Part shown: in pieces, positions 24,446 through 33,079 of the stretch
Numbering within the stretch: position 1 is the first letter of the stretch
How the letters are laid out: each line of letters starts with the position of its first letter
Assembly: GCA_016716085.1 (NCBI GenBank)
Contig: JADJWY010000005.1
Span: 372,001-436,000, forward strand
Source: Hahellaceae bacterium
GTDB lineage: Bacteria; Pseudomonadota; Gammaproteobacteria; Pseudomonadales; Oleiphilaceae
DNA: 64,000 nucleotides
Direction: 5' to 3'
Translations under genes and position numbers: made by a program
Notes under the pieces: generated by a model
Seen by the model: the letters and a program-made list of their open reading frames with translations, nothing else
Told to the model about the DNA's origin: nothing
Databases searched by the model: none

Positions 24446-25399
24446 ATGTTCATTCGTGCCCTGGTCCCGCTGCGTCACATTGCCTTGCTTTTTCTGTTTG
24501 GACTCCTAACGGCCTGTGGCGACTCCAGAAACGATTTCTACAACTGGGCGATTAGCCTCGAACGCGAAGCTGCCGATCTTCAGGCGCTCACCCTGGAAGC
24601 CTCGGGGTTTCAGGTCGCCATTCTTCGCAACCCACCCGCGCTGGATCGCAAGACCCTTGTCATGATTCACGGCTTTGGTGCCAACAAGGACAACTGGGTG
24701 CGCATGGCCAGTCACCTGAAAGATAGCTATAACCTGGTGATGCTGGACCTGCCTGGACATGGCGAAAGCAGTAAGCCAATGGATCGCACCTATGGGCTTG
24801 AAGATCAGGTCGCTTACGTTGACACCGTGCTGGTCAAGCTGGGCATAGGCAAAGCCATTCTGTCAGGCAATTCCATGGGCGGTGCAATCTCGGCACTTTA
24901 TGCCGCGCGTCACCCGGATAAAGTTGAGGCATTGGTGCTGTTTGACCCCGCAGGCATACACGATGTGGAAAGCGAGTTTTCCAAAGCCCTCAAAGCGGGA
25001 CATAATCCCCTGATCGCCCGCAATGCCGAAGAGTTCGAGGACTTAATTGATTTCGCCATGGAACAGCCGCCCTTCTTACCCTGGCCAATTACAGAGGTAC
25101 TGGCAGAACGATCAGTTGCTGATCAGGCGATTAAAGAACACATCTTCGATAACCTGCGCAACCCTGCGACGCCACTGGACTTCAAAGCGGCACTCTCCCA
25201 AATCCAGGCCCCAACGCTGGTCGTCTGGGGTGAATACGACCGTGTGATAGCGGTGGGCAATGCTGAACCATTCGCTGCGCTGATCCCTAAAGGAAGCACG
25301 CGAATTCTGGCAGACATCGGGCACGTTCCCATGCTGGAAGATCCCTCAGGAAGCGCTGAATTGACGAATCGTTTTATTCAGGAACAGTCAAAGCTATAG
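24446..25399 (+). CDS. alpha/beta hydrolase lipoprotein (lipase/esterase)
   Basis: 317 residues. The N-terminus is a lipoprotein signal (FLFGLLTACG, lipobox Cys about residue 24), so the enzyme is anchored in a membrane facing the periplasm or outside. The hydrolase fold has the oxyanion strand VMIHGFGANKDNW, the nucleophile in SGNSMGGAIS, the acid in GEYDRVIA and the base in IGHVPMLEDP, so the catalytic triad is complete. The layout and lipobox resemble Psychrobacter/Moraxella-type lipases that act on short- to medium-chain esters. The stop at 25397-25399 is inside a terminator hairpin shared with the convergent DUF333 gene. Confidence 0.85.
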   Translation: MFIRALVPLRHIALLFLFGLLTACGDSRNDFYNWAISLEREAADLQALTLEASGFQVAILRNPPALDRKTLVMIHGFGANKDNWVRMASHLKDSYNLVMLDLPGHGESSKPMDRTYGLEDQVAYVDTVLVKLGIGKAILSGNSMGGAISALYAARHPDKVEALVLFDPAGIHDVESEFSKALKAGHNPLIARNAEEFEDLIDFAMEQPPFLPWPITEVLAERSVADQAIKEHIFDNLRNPATPLDFKAALSQIQAPTLVVWGEYDRVIAVGNAEPFAALIPKGSTRILADIGHVPMLEDPSGSAELTNRFIQEQSKL

Positions 25400-25419
25400 G
25401 GGCGAACGAGCCCCTCATT
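25398..25419. terminator. terminator hairpin between convergent lipase and DUF333 genes
   Basis: AGGGGC / GCCCCT, a 6-bp GC-rich stem with a 6-base loop (GAACGA), followed on the plus strand by CATTTTG. The T tract is short, so it is of moderate strength. Confidence 0.6.
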
Positions 25420-25663
25420 TTGCACCCTTGAGGTGACACTCCTGCCGCAGGAAAGCCCAGCTTTCGCACTTCTTGCCCGTTGACTCGTTAATGCACAGGT
25501 ATTTGTCGGGAATGCCGTCACGTAGTACCGCGACGGGCTTAAACCCTTCTTTAAGGCAATACTGAACACTGGCGTCTGGCACCTGTGATACCTCATCCGT
25601 TGTACAGCCTGTTAAGCCCCCTGACAGCACCAGTGCCACCAGCCAACCCGCGCTACTTCGCAT
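25415..25663 (-). CDS. small DUF333-like lipoprotein
   Basis: 82 residues with a lipoprotein signal (LVALVLSGGLTGC, Cys 20). The mature part has four cysteines arranged as QYCLKEGFKPV, YLCINESTGKKCESWAF and RQEC. This follows the DUF333 pattern, where a CxxQGG-like start is followed by C-x-F-x-D-G-x-x-C-E-E-W-A-F. Proteins with this domain have been called putative hemolysins without proof. Its ATG overlaps the end of the papain-like protease gene by 11 bases, so the two are translationally coupled, and both products are lipoproteins. A role as partner or inhibitor of the protease is a guess from context only. Confidence 0.72.
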   Translation of the reverse strand: MRSSAGWLVALVLSGGLTGCTTDEVSQVPDASVQYCLKEGFKPVAVLRDGIPDKYLCINESTGKKCESWAFLRQECHLKGAK

Positions 25664-28073
25664 AGGGCATGTCTCTTGGTTCAGGCATCAACACGGTTTG
25701 AGTACGAGGGAATACAACCGGATCAGATGCGCCAATGCGCTTGGAATAAACCTTGCGGGGAACCGACTGGATTGACGGCGTGCGTTGAACCTCTGCGTCA
25801 TCGGCCATGATCACCCGCCGGATACCATCACGGCCTTCCACCACGTTTACCCGACGCACCCATTGTGGTTTGGAAGGTAGACGCTTGCCATTGAAAGACG
25901 AAAATCTCAACGACGATGGTGCCCGGGTCGCACTGCGCCCGGCACTGGCTTCAGACGACGCCGCAGGGGTCACTCCAGATTCATCGATCCGCGGCTGCTG
26001 ATTGCCGATCGAGAGATTATTCACTTCATTATCTTCCTGCTCCAGCGCTTCATCATCAATCCACAGTGACAGGTAATAGGTACCCGGCTCTACCGGCTCC
26101 CCATCCTGAGTTTGCATGAGGCTAAAACGACCCTGTCGGTTTTCGTCGCGGGTGATACTTTGCCCGGATGCCAGGAGGGTATCGGCCTGCTCGTAAAAGA
26201 GCAGATAGGTGCGTTCTTCCCGCGGCGTCTCCGTCAAGCTCAGCACCAGGTTGATATCCCAGTCCGCCCGCCGGGTCGTCCCGCTACCCAGGTTGGTCAC
26301 CGTGTACTCCAGTGTACCCGCGCCGGTCGCATCCCAGTTAGCCCACCAGTATTCGATTGCAAGATCGGGTAAAGGTGACTCTGAAATCTCTACGGGAGCC
26401 TCCGCAAAAGAACTGTTGTCAGTTTCATCTGACTCTTCAATTTCCTGCAAATCATCAACCCATACAGCCATGTAGTAGCTTCCAGACGTCAACCGCTCAG
26501 GAAGGGTAAATGTCATCGGATTAGCTGAATCCCGACGGGCACTCTCGCCAGGCGCCAGGGGGTCTGCAATTTCCTCATACACCACATACCAGTCGGAGGG
26601 ATCCATTTTCTGGTCCACAGACAGCATCAGGTTAACATCTGCACCCGCCGGCGCGCGGCGAGTTCCGGCATTGACCACCTCCCAATTCCAACTGCCCGCT
26701 CCACCGGCCTTGGGATCATAACTCACATCCCAGTCGACCACTTTCAGATTGGGTAAATCCCGTTGAGGCGGAGGCGTCGGCACAGGCGGTGTCACACCGT
26801 CGGCATTCACACCGTCGGTCAGTACCAGCGACTCCCGGACCAGGTCAGAGACCCGGTCATAAGGCAGCCAGAAAAAGCCACCATCACCCCAGCCCGTTCC
26901 CCATGAGTTAATGACTTTGAATGCACCACCGAAACGCTTGTCATCATAGCCTACGATGACGACGGCATGTCGTCCACGCTCGTCGCCACTGAGGTCGTTG
27001 TAGACCGCATCACGTCCGTTCAGATTATTGAGCGACGAATACACCACGATGCCGGCAACAATGGGACTGCGATTCGCAAGTGCCGCCTTCATCTGTTGAA
27101 CGCTGGAGATCGTGCCAAACTCTACGGCTTTGAACTGTGCGGCTTCTGTCAGCGCGTCTTCAGAGGGTTGAACTACATAGTCGTCTTCATCGTACGGCAT
27201 GGAGGCCCAGCTCGCAGCCCCCTTATCGACCAGTAACTGCAGCCCATCCGTGATATAAGCGCCACCATCCACGCCAAAATTGACCTGGTTATAGACCCAG
27301 GCAGGGCTGAAAATCGTCCCCGTACTGAACTCCCACTGCTCCTCTACCTTTTCCTGGTAGGATTTCAGTGCATAGGCTGTCGCCCAGCCAACGCAGCTGC
27401 TCTGGCGACCCTGATTTCCCGGCAACGGGAAGTTGCCTGACAAATCGATCGACTCAGGCAGCGTTGGCGGCTCATTGCCTCCACCACCTTGCAGGTCACC
27501 ATCAAAAAACACCTGTTCGATGCGCCCATAATCTTCAGGCGGCAACTCGTTGGCACCCAGGCCACCATCCTGCGCGTCGGTAATGCGGATAGACACACTC
27601 GCCCGATTACTGAAAACCAGCCCATCCGTCGCTTTGTAGTGAAGCGTCACCGTCCCCGTTGCAGAGTCTTTCAAGGTTGCGTGCAAAACTGCCGTATCCG
27701 GCTCGATGAAGGCATCCTTATAACCGGGACCGTCCTCTTCGGAATCCAGAACGTAGTTCAGGGTATCGCGGTCCGGGTCGGTCGCCAGCAGAGTGACCGT
27801 CAGATAGGGCGCCGACAGGTCGTTGCTGAGCGAGACATTCTCGGCTACCGGCGCCCGATTGACCGGCGCGGGATCGACTGGATCCGGGTCGACAGGATCT
27901 GGATCTACCGGGTCAGGGTCGACAGGATCGGGATCGGCTGGCGTGGCCGGATCAGGCGACTGCGTATCGCTGCCAGGCGCCGTTGCACCAATGCCCCCAC
28001 CACCACAGGCCGTCAACCCAAGCATGCTGGTGCTGATTGAAATCTGTAGAAGCAGGAACGCAAGTCGTCTCAT
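25653..28073 (-). CDS. papain-family (C1) cysteine protease lipoprotein with Ig-like and two CARDB-like repeats
   Basis: 806 residues. Signal with lipobox LGLTAC (Cys 23), then a Gly-rich stretch and a tandem acidic DPDPV spacer (~47-71), a cadherin/Ig-like domain (~75-165), and a C1 peptidase domain (~205-420). Its catalytic residues are C227 (GRQSSCVGWATAYA), H369 (GRHAVVIVGY) and N389 (VINSWGTGWGDGGFF), all present. No propeptide is evident. Two CARDB-like domains follow (each starts PNLKVVDWD or PDLAIEYWW and ends DETDNSS or DNEVNNLS), then an ~100-residue basic tail ending in MPYAK. ATG 28073 has TAGGGATG upstream. A surface-anchored protease is the likely role; the target is unknown. 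Confidence 0.87.
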   Translation of the reverse strand: MRRLAFLLLQISISTSMLGLTACGGGGIGATAPGSDTQSPDPATPADPDPVDPDPVDPDPVDPDPVDPAPVNRAPVAENVSLSNDLSAPYLTVTLLATDPDRDTLNYVLDSEEDGPGYKDAFIEPDTAVLHATLKDSATGTVTLHYKATDGLVFSNRASVSIRITDAQDGGLGANELPPEDYGRIEQVFFDGDLQGGGGNEPPTLPESIDLSGNFPLPGNQGRQSSCVGWATAYALKSYQEKVEEQWEFSTGTIFSPAWVYNQVNFGVDGGAYITDGLQLLVDKGAASWASMPYDEDDYVVQPSEDALTEAAQFKAVEFGTISSVQQMKAALANRSPIVAGIVVYSSLNNLNGRDAVYNDLSGDERGRHAVVIVGYDDKRFGGAFKVINSWGTGWGDGGFFWLPYDRVSDLVRESLVLTDGVNADGVTPPVPTPPPQRDLPNLKVVDWDVSYDPKAGGAGSWNWEVVNAGTRRAPAGADVNLMLSVDQKMDPSDWYVVYEEIADPLAPGESARRDSANPMTFTLPERLTSGSYYMAVWVDDLQEIEESDETDNSSFAEAPVEISESPLPDLAIEYWWANWDATGAGTLEYTVTNLGSGTTRRADWDINLVLSLTETPREERTYLLFYEQADTLLASGQSITRDENRQGRFSLMQTQDGEPVEPGTYYLSLWIDDEALEQEDNEVNNLSIGNQQPRIDESGVTPAASSEASAGRSATRAPSSLRFSSFNGKRLPSKPQWVRRVNVVEGRDGIRRVIMADDAEVQRTPSIQSVPRKVYSKRIGASDPVVFPRTQTVLMPEPRDMPYAK
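27861..27935 (-). repeat. tandem repeat encoding the acidic DPDPV spacer of the C1 protease
   Basis: Imperfect tandem units of about 15 bases (GGGTCGACAGGATCG-like on the plus strand) encode repeated Asp-Pro-Asp-Pro-Val. Such spacers hold a lipoprotein domain away from the membrane, and copy number may vary between strains. Confidence 0.75.
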
Positions 28074-28234
28074 GGCAACATCCCTATCGTAGACGATTAT
28101 TTTTTAACCAAATCAACCTCTTGAAGGCGAAATTCGGCGCATGGGCGCGAGGGTACCGCCTGGCAAGGATAAGGTCAAAGGATTTCGGATACCTCACCCC
28201 CTGACTGTGCCCCCGAGCACACTTCTCCCCGGTT

Positions 28235-28660
28235 TCAAGCAAACAGCACCAGGGCCTGGGACAGCAGCACCATCATCGTCAGGTGACCCCGGATCTGCAC
28301 ATAGCGCGGCGACCAGACATCCACCAGAACGAAACGGTCGATTCCATACAGCAAGGCAAACCCTGTCATGAACGCCAGTGTTCTCACGGTGGGGGGCAAG
28401 GCCAACGCCACCCACGCCAGAAGAGACAGCGTGATACAGCCCGCCATCAACCGCGCCGTGTCTACCGGGCTATCCGGCCGCAGACTCACACTCCAGCACA
28501 CGCCCGCCATAAAGGACAGAATGATCGCGCTGTAGGTGTCGAACGCAGCACGCCAAAAAGTAGGAGCACCGTCGACAAGGGCTCCCACCAGCGCCAATAA
28601 CACAAAGGGCAGGGTACCGACATAACCATACACTCTTAAAAGGGCAATGACTTGATCCAT
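28235..28660 (-). CDS. DUF3429 membrane protein
   Basis: 141 residues with about five hydrophobic helices and few charges. The start PFVLLALVGALV, the block WRAAFDTYSAIILSFMAGVCWSVSL and the block GIDRFVLVDVWSPRYVQIRGHLT match the DUF3429 family of small inner-membrane proteins; no function has been assigned. It is divergent from the ZntB-like gene. The 161 bases between its end and the protease start show no further gene. ATG 28660 is followed by an ordinary N-terminus. Confidence 0.7.
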   Translation of the reverse strand: MDQVIALLRVYGYVGTLPFVLLALVGALVDGAPTFWRAAFDTYSAIILSFMAGVCWSVSLRPDSPVDTARLMAGCITLSLLAWVALALPPTVRTLAFMTGFALLYGIDRFVLVDVWSPRYVQIRGHLTMMVLLSQALVLFA

Positions 28661-28749
28661 CGCAATTCCATTCCCAGCACTTGCTTTTCTGGATTAGGAT
28701 ACTGTCCAACCATCATTTTGGATTGCTTTTGCCCGCTCAGGAGTTTGCC

Positions 28750-29757
28750 ATGCGCCAATACCGCAACGCGCCCCCCCTTCGTGCCCGTTCACCGAATGCC
28801 CTGCAGTTTGGCTGGCAACTGGATGGCGAAGGAGGTGCCACCATGGCCTCCCTGCATGCGCTGGAACCTCGACCAGCGAAGGCACCACCGCTGTGGTATC
28901 ACTTCGATGCGACCCATGCCGACACCGAAAAACTCCTTGAGCAAACCCTGAAGCTGGACTGGATTGTGATTGAGGCGCTGTTGGCAGAGGAGACTCGTCC
29001 CCGCGCCCTGGAGTATCAGGATGGCCTGCTGGTCATCCTGCGGGGAGTGAATCTGAACGAGGGTGCCGAGCCGGAGGACATGGTCTCGATACGTATCTGG
29101 ATTACCGGTTCACTGATCATCAGTACCGGGGTGCGCCAACTCAAAGCCGTGCGGGTTTTACAGGAGTATCTGGAGAAAAAATCCGGGCCCAAAACGACCG
29201 GAGACTGGCTAACGACACTCTGCATTCAGGTGTATGACAATGTCCAACAGGTGCTCACCGAACTCAATACTTTCATGGATGATCTGGAGGATCAGATTCA
29301 CACGCAACACGTATCCGTTGAAGATCGCTCCATCATCACATTCCGGCGCCGGGTCATTCTCATCAAACGGTATCTGGCACCCCAGCGCGATGTGCTCAAC
29401 CATATTCGCAACATGGATATCGCGCTGCTGAATACCGTTGATCGACGACGGCTCCTGGAAGCGCACGACTGGCTGCAACGCTATGTTGAGGATCTGGATA
29501 CGCTACGCGAACGGGCTCAGATCGTGCGCGACGAATTGGATGGTATGCAGAGTAAGCGATTGAACCGAAACCTGTTTTTATTGTCACTGGTCGCAGCTGT
29601 TTTCCTGCCACCAACCCTGTTGACCGGCTTATTTGGTGTCAACGTGGGTGGAGTACCCGGCGCACAGTCAGACATCGGTTTCAGCGTGCTGGCCATTCTG
29701 ATCGTCGGCATCGTTGTTCTGGAGATTGTTTTGCTGAAGCGCAAACGCTGGTTTTAG
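28750..29757 (+). CDS. zntB: CorA-family transporter of the ZntB type
   Basis: 335 residues from the ATG at 28750, which has CAGGAG seven bases upstream; an earlier in-frame start at 28681 adds a hydrophobic leader that CorA proteins do not have. A soluble N-terminal domain (to ~265) is followed by two C-terminal membrane helices. The first ends in TGLFGVNVGGVPG, where GVN replaces the CorA GMN motif, as in some ZntB proteins. The long helix (RERAQIVRDELDGMQSKRLNRNLFLLSLVAA) and the final KRKRWF are typical. ZntB imports Zn2+ with protons in the Salmonella/E. coli case; the metal here is not proven. Confidence 0.85.
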   Translation: MRQYRNAPPLRARSPNALQFGWQLDGEGGATMASLHALEPRPAKAPPLWYHFDATHADTEKLLEQTLKLDWIVIEALLAEETRPRALEYQDGLLVILRGVNLNEGAEPEDMVSIRIWITGSLIISTGVRQLKAVRVLQEYLEKKSGPKTTGDWLTTLCIQVYDNVQQVLTELNTFMDDLEDQIHTQHVSVEDRSIITFRRRVILIKRYLAPQRDVLNHIRNMDIALLNTVDRRRLLEAHDWLQRYVEDLDTLRERAQIVRDELDGMQSKRLNRNLFLLSLVAAVFLPPTLLTGLFGVNVGGVPGAQSDIGFSVLAILIVGIVVLEIVLLKRKRWF

Positions 29758-29778
29758 GCCATCTTCAAGCCAGCAGCC

Positions 29779-30705
29779 CTACGACTGCTCGGCACGCTCC
29801 ACATGCTCGAGAATCCGCTGGGCCAAGCGCGGACATAAGGGCACCGGCAAGTCGTGGCCCCAGCCGGGTATGATCTCGAGATGGGCATGAGGAATCGTTT
29901 CGGACAGATTTTTGGCTGCCTTCGGACGCACCAGTGGATCCGCCGCCCCATGCAGAATCAGCGTGGGCGCCCGGATCGCCCGGGCGTATCGCGTCAGACT
30001 TCCGGTGGCCAGAATGGCCCGCATTTGCCGCACGATCCCGGCAGGGCGATAACTGCGTGCAAAATCGGTACTGATACGTTGAACGATGCGTTCTTCCGGT
30101 GTGGGATATTGGGGGCTGGCAACGGTTTTCCAGAAGGCCATTCCCCGTTTCAGCGCCGCCTCCTGATCGTCCCCTTTCACCCCGCCTCCGTTCATTTTCC
30201 AGAGTGTTTTAAGGTCGGGCATCGGCAGCCGGGGGCTGTTATCCGAGGTCATCATCAGGCTCAGGGATCGGACCCGCTCGGGGCGGGTGGCCGCCAGGAT
30301 CTGCGCCACCATTCCGCCCATCGAAACCCCCACGATATGGGCCTGTGCCACTCCCGCCGCATCCATCACGCGGATGACATCTGCAGCCAGATCCGGCAGC
30401 GTATAAGCTGAATTTACCGGCATCCCCAGCTTGAAGCGTGCAAAGGCGAGCGGGGCGGGCCCGCGCAGCCCCCCCTTGACCTCACCGGACCGACCAATGT
30501 CGCGGTTATCCATCCGTAACACCTTCCGACCATGGGCTAAAAGTGGTTCGATAAATTCCGGTGGCCAGGCCGTCATCTGACAAGCCAGTCCCATGATAAG
30601 CACGAGGGGAACGCCTTCACCCTGTCCCAGGACTTCATAACACAGGGGTACGTCCTCATTTCCCGAATTCACAAACTGTTCATGGGGTGTGTAATAAGCG
30701 TGCAT
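29779..30705 (-). CDS. alpha/beta hydrolase
   Basis: 308 residues without a signal peptide, so cytosolic. Blocks of the fold are PLVLIMGLACQMTAWP, LRMDNRDIGRSGEV (the D-x-R-x-x-G-x-S turn common in bacterial hydrolases), HIVGVSMGGMVAQILA with the nucleophile Ser, the acid region LILHGAADPLVRP and the base in IPGWGHDLPVP. This is the haloalkane-dehalogenase/esterase-like superfamily branch; the substrate is not evident. It is convergent with zntB, with only 21 bases between stops. It is divergent from the dehydrogenase operon. Confidence 0.8.
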   Translation of the reverse strand: MHAYYTPHEQFVNSGNEDVPLCYEVLGQGEGVPLVLIMGLACQMTAWPPEFIEPLLAHGRKVLRMDNRDIGRSGEVKGGLRGPAPLAFARFKLGMPVNSAYTLPDLAADVIRVMDAAGVAQAHIVGVSMGGMVAQILAATRPERVRSLSLMMTSDNSPRLPMPDLKTLWKMNGGGVKGDDQEAALKRGMAFWKTVASPQYPTPEERIVQRISTDFARSYRPAGIVRQMRAILATGSLTRYARAIRAPTLILHGAADPLVRPKAAKNLSETIPHAHLEIIPGWGHDLPVPLCPRLAQRILEHVERAEQS

Positions 30706-30979
30706 GATGATCTCTTGGAAGTCGTCTCTCTTGTACTTTAGTTCATTTGCATCCTGAAATCAGCGACTTCACGGTTACAAAAAGAATCACTTTTTCAGCC
30801 CTGCTTGGTTATACTGAAGGAGCCACTTTCTGGATAGGTGTTTGACCTTGCGTTACGCCTTTCCCAAAAAGTACGCACAACGTGGAATACATCCTTCCGC
30901 ATCACTGGCGGGGTTTGCCTGTTGCCAAAAGCGACTTAAGGCCCTGCCCCAATGATGCTGTGCAACAGAGGCAATACAC
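30706..30979. other. 274-bp gap between the hydrolase gene and the dehydrogenase operon
   Basis: Carries a TATACT (30810-30815) that could be a -10 element with no good -35. It is followed by a 35-codon open frame from a TTG at 30848 to a stop at 30953-30955 behind AGGTG, ending 24 bases before the pdhA ATG. This could be a leader peptide; no family was recognised. Confidence 0.3.
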
Positions 30980-32056
30980 ATGCGTGAATCCGTTTCATTC
31001 ACCATCACTCGACTGCAGTATTTGACGACTGATGGCCATTGCGACACCCCCCTGCCCGACTGGCTCACCCCTGACCTGTTGATCGACGCTTATAAAACCC
31101 TTCTGCGTGTTCGCACCTTTGACACCAAAACCATCGCCCTGCAGCGAACCGGAAAACTGGGAACCTATGCCTCCGTGCTGGGCCAGGAAGCGATTTCGAC
31201 GGCGATTGGCCTGACGATGTCGCCCGAAGATGTACTGGCGCCCTACTACCGTGATACGGGTGCTCAGCTGCTGCGCGGCGTGCGCATGGAGGAATTGCTG
31301 GCCTACTGGGGCGGTGACGAACGCGGTTCAGCCTATGTCGAATGCCCCAACGATTTTCCGATTTGTGTGCCAATTGCCACTCAGGCTGCCCACGGAGCCG
31401 GCGCTGCCGCTGCACTCAAGATTCGCGGCGTGAAAGCGGCCTCGGTCACCACTTGTGGCGATGGCGCAACCAGCAAAGGGGATTTCCTCGAAAGCCTGAA
31501 TCTGGTGGGTGCCTGGCAGCTCCCCCTGGTGATTGTCGTCAACAACAACCAATGGGCCATCTCTGTCCCGCGTGAACACCAGTGTCACGCACCCACACTG
31601 GCGCAGAAAGCCATCGCCGCCGGTATTCCCGGAGTCCAGGTTGATGGCAATGACATGATCGGGCTGTTGGTCGCGCTGCGAGAGTCATTGGAGCGGGCCC
31701 ACCATGGTAAAGGGGGGACGTTGATTGAAGCCGTCACCTATCGTTTGTGCGACCACACCACCGCAGACGATGCCAGCCGCTACCGTCCCGCCGAGGAAGT
31801 GGACCACGCCTGGGCCGCCGAACCGGTGGCCCGGCTGCGTCGCTATCTGGAAAGCCGACATCTCTGGAATGACGAACAGGAAAATGCCTGGCTGGCCGAG
31901 TGCAAAACCGAAGTTGATGCCGCCGTCGCACGCTATCTCGCCCTGGAGCCCGAACCACCTGAGGCGATGTTCGACCATTTGTATGCGGAATTGCCTGCGA
32001 CCTACCAGAGTCAGCGAAGCGAGCTGGCCTCACGCCACCCGTCGCCACTCGGATGA
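30980..32056 (+). CDS. pdhA: 2-oxo acid dehydrogenase E1 component, alpha subunit
   Basis: 358 residues. It is the thiamin-diphosphate subunit of a heterotetrameric E1, decarboxylating pyruvate or a branched-chain 2-oxo acid. The ThDP motif is CGDGATSKGDFLESLNLVGAWQLP (Gly-Asp-Gly followed by the expected Asn, written here as part of its long segment 31454-31527). Other marks are RTFDTKTIALQRTGKLGTY, LGQEAISTAIGL, the phosphorylation-loop-like YRLCDHTTADDASRYR, and WGGDERGS. The ATG at 30980 has GAGGC upstream. Three genes follow in order E1 alpha, E1 beta, E2. Choosing between pyruvate and branched-chain substrate is not safe from sequence alone; the same layout occurs in pdhABC and bkd-type operons. 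Confidence 0.87.
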   Translation: MRESVSFTITRLQYLTTDGHCDTPLPDWLTPDLLIDAYKTLLRVRTFDTKTIALQRTGKLGTYASVLGQEAISTAIGLTMSPEDVLAPYYRDTGAQLLRGVRMEELLAYWGGDERGSAYVECPNDFPICVPIATQAAHGAGAAAALKIRGVKAASVTTCGDGATSKGDFLESLNLVGAWQLPLVIVVNNNQWAISVPREHQCHAPTLAQKAIAAGIPGVQVDGNDMIGLLVALRESLERAHHGKGGTLIEAVTYRLCDHTTADDASRYRPAEEVDHAWAAEPVARLRRYLESRHLWNDEQENAWLAECKTEVDAAVARYLALEPEPPEAMFDHLYAELPATYQSQRSELASRHPSPLG

Positions 32057-32068
32057 AGGAGGTTTACC

Positions 32069-33079
32069 ATGACTAATCTCAATACGCCGGTCGTTGCCAA
32101 ACTGAATATGGTGGAAGCGGTCAACGCTGCACTGGACTGGGAACTGGCCCATGATCCCAGCGTCGTCCTGCTGGGCGAAGACATCGGCCACAACGGTGGC
32201 GTCTTCCGCGCCACCGTTGGCTTGAAAGAGAAGTATGGTTTCAAGCGCGTCATGGACACGCCACTGGCCGAAACCCTGATTGCCGGGATTACGGTCGGCA
32301 TGGCCGCCCAGGGGCTCAAACCCGTGGCCGAAATCCAGTTCATGGGCTTCATTTATGCGGCAATGGAACACATCGTCAGCCATGTCTCCCGTCTGCGGAA
32401 CCGCACCCGTGGACGCCTGAGCTGCCCCCTGGTGATCCGCGCACCCTTTGGCGGCGGAATTCATGCGCCGGAGCACCATAGTGAAAGTACCGAGGCGCTA
32501 TTCGCGCACATTCCGGGCTTACGCGTGGTCATTCCCTCCTCTCCCGCGCGTGCCTATGGTCTTCTTCTCGGTGCCATTCGCAGCCCGGACCCCGTTATTT
32601 TTCTGGAACCCAAGCGCATCTACCGGGCCGTCAGTCAGCCGGTTGGGGTTGCCAAAGGCTTGGCCTTACCGATCGATCGCTGCTTTACCTTACGCGAAGG
32701 TCAGGACCTCACACTGATCAGTTGGGGGGCCATGATTCACGAAACCCTGCAAGCTGCCGACCACTTGCTCAAACAGGGAATTTCTGCCGAAGTGATCGAT
32801 GTGGCCAGCATCAAGCCCCTGGATCTGGAGACCTTGCGCGCGTCGGTGGGTAAAACCGGGCGCGCCGTGATCGTTCATGAAGCGGCACGCAGTGGCGGGG
32901 TGGGTGCCGAAATTGCCGCCGATCTGAGTGAGCATTGTGCACCCTGGCTAAAGGCCCCCATTCGGCGGGTGACGGGCTACGACACGATCATGCCCTACTT
33001 CCGCAATGAACAACATTATTTGCCATCCGTCGACCGCATTCTGGCGGCCGTAGGCACGGTCACAGGAGGTCGCTCATGA
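32069..33079 (+). CDS. pdhB: 2-oxo acid dehydrogenase E1 component, beta subunit
   Basis: 336 residues. ATG 32069 follows an AAGGAGG six bases before it, the best ribosome site of the operon. Family blocks: LLGEDIGHNGGVFRATVGL near the start, RVMDTPLAETLIAGITVGMAA, VAEIQFMGFIYAAMEHIVSH with the catalytic Glu that activates ThDP, RAPFGGGIHAPEHHSES, and a C-terminal transketolase-like domain (IDVASIKPLDLETL, VIVHEAARSGGVGAEIA). It pairs with the alpha subunit upstream and couples to E2 through ATGA (33076-33079). Confidence 0.93.
   Translation: MTNLNTPVVAKLNMVEAVNAALDWELAHDPSVVLLGEDIGHNGGVFRATVGLKEKYGFKRVMDTPLAETLIAGITVGMAAQGLKPVAEIQFMGFIYAAMEHIVSHVSRLRNRTRGRLSCPLVIRAPFGGGIHAPEHHSESTEALFAHIPGLRVVIPSSPARAYGLLLGAIRSPDPVIFLEPKRIYRAVSQPVGVAKGLALPIDRCFTLREGQDLTLISWGAMIHETLQAADHLLKQGISAEVIDVASIKPLDLETLRASVGKTGRAVIVHEAARSGGVGAEIAADLSEHCAPWLKAPIRRVTGYDTIMPYFRNEQHYLPSVDRILAAVGTVTGGRS

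Noticed and set aside
27861..27935. CRISPR or regulatory repeat array
   Set aside because: The repeat is inside the protease frame and encodes a periodic acidic spacer.
30848..30955. Short open frame before pdhA treated as a gene
   Set aside because: Too short and without family resemblance; kept as a low-interest observation only.
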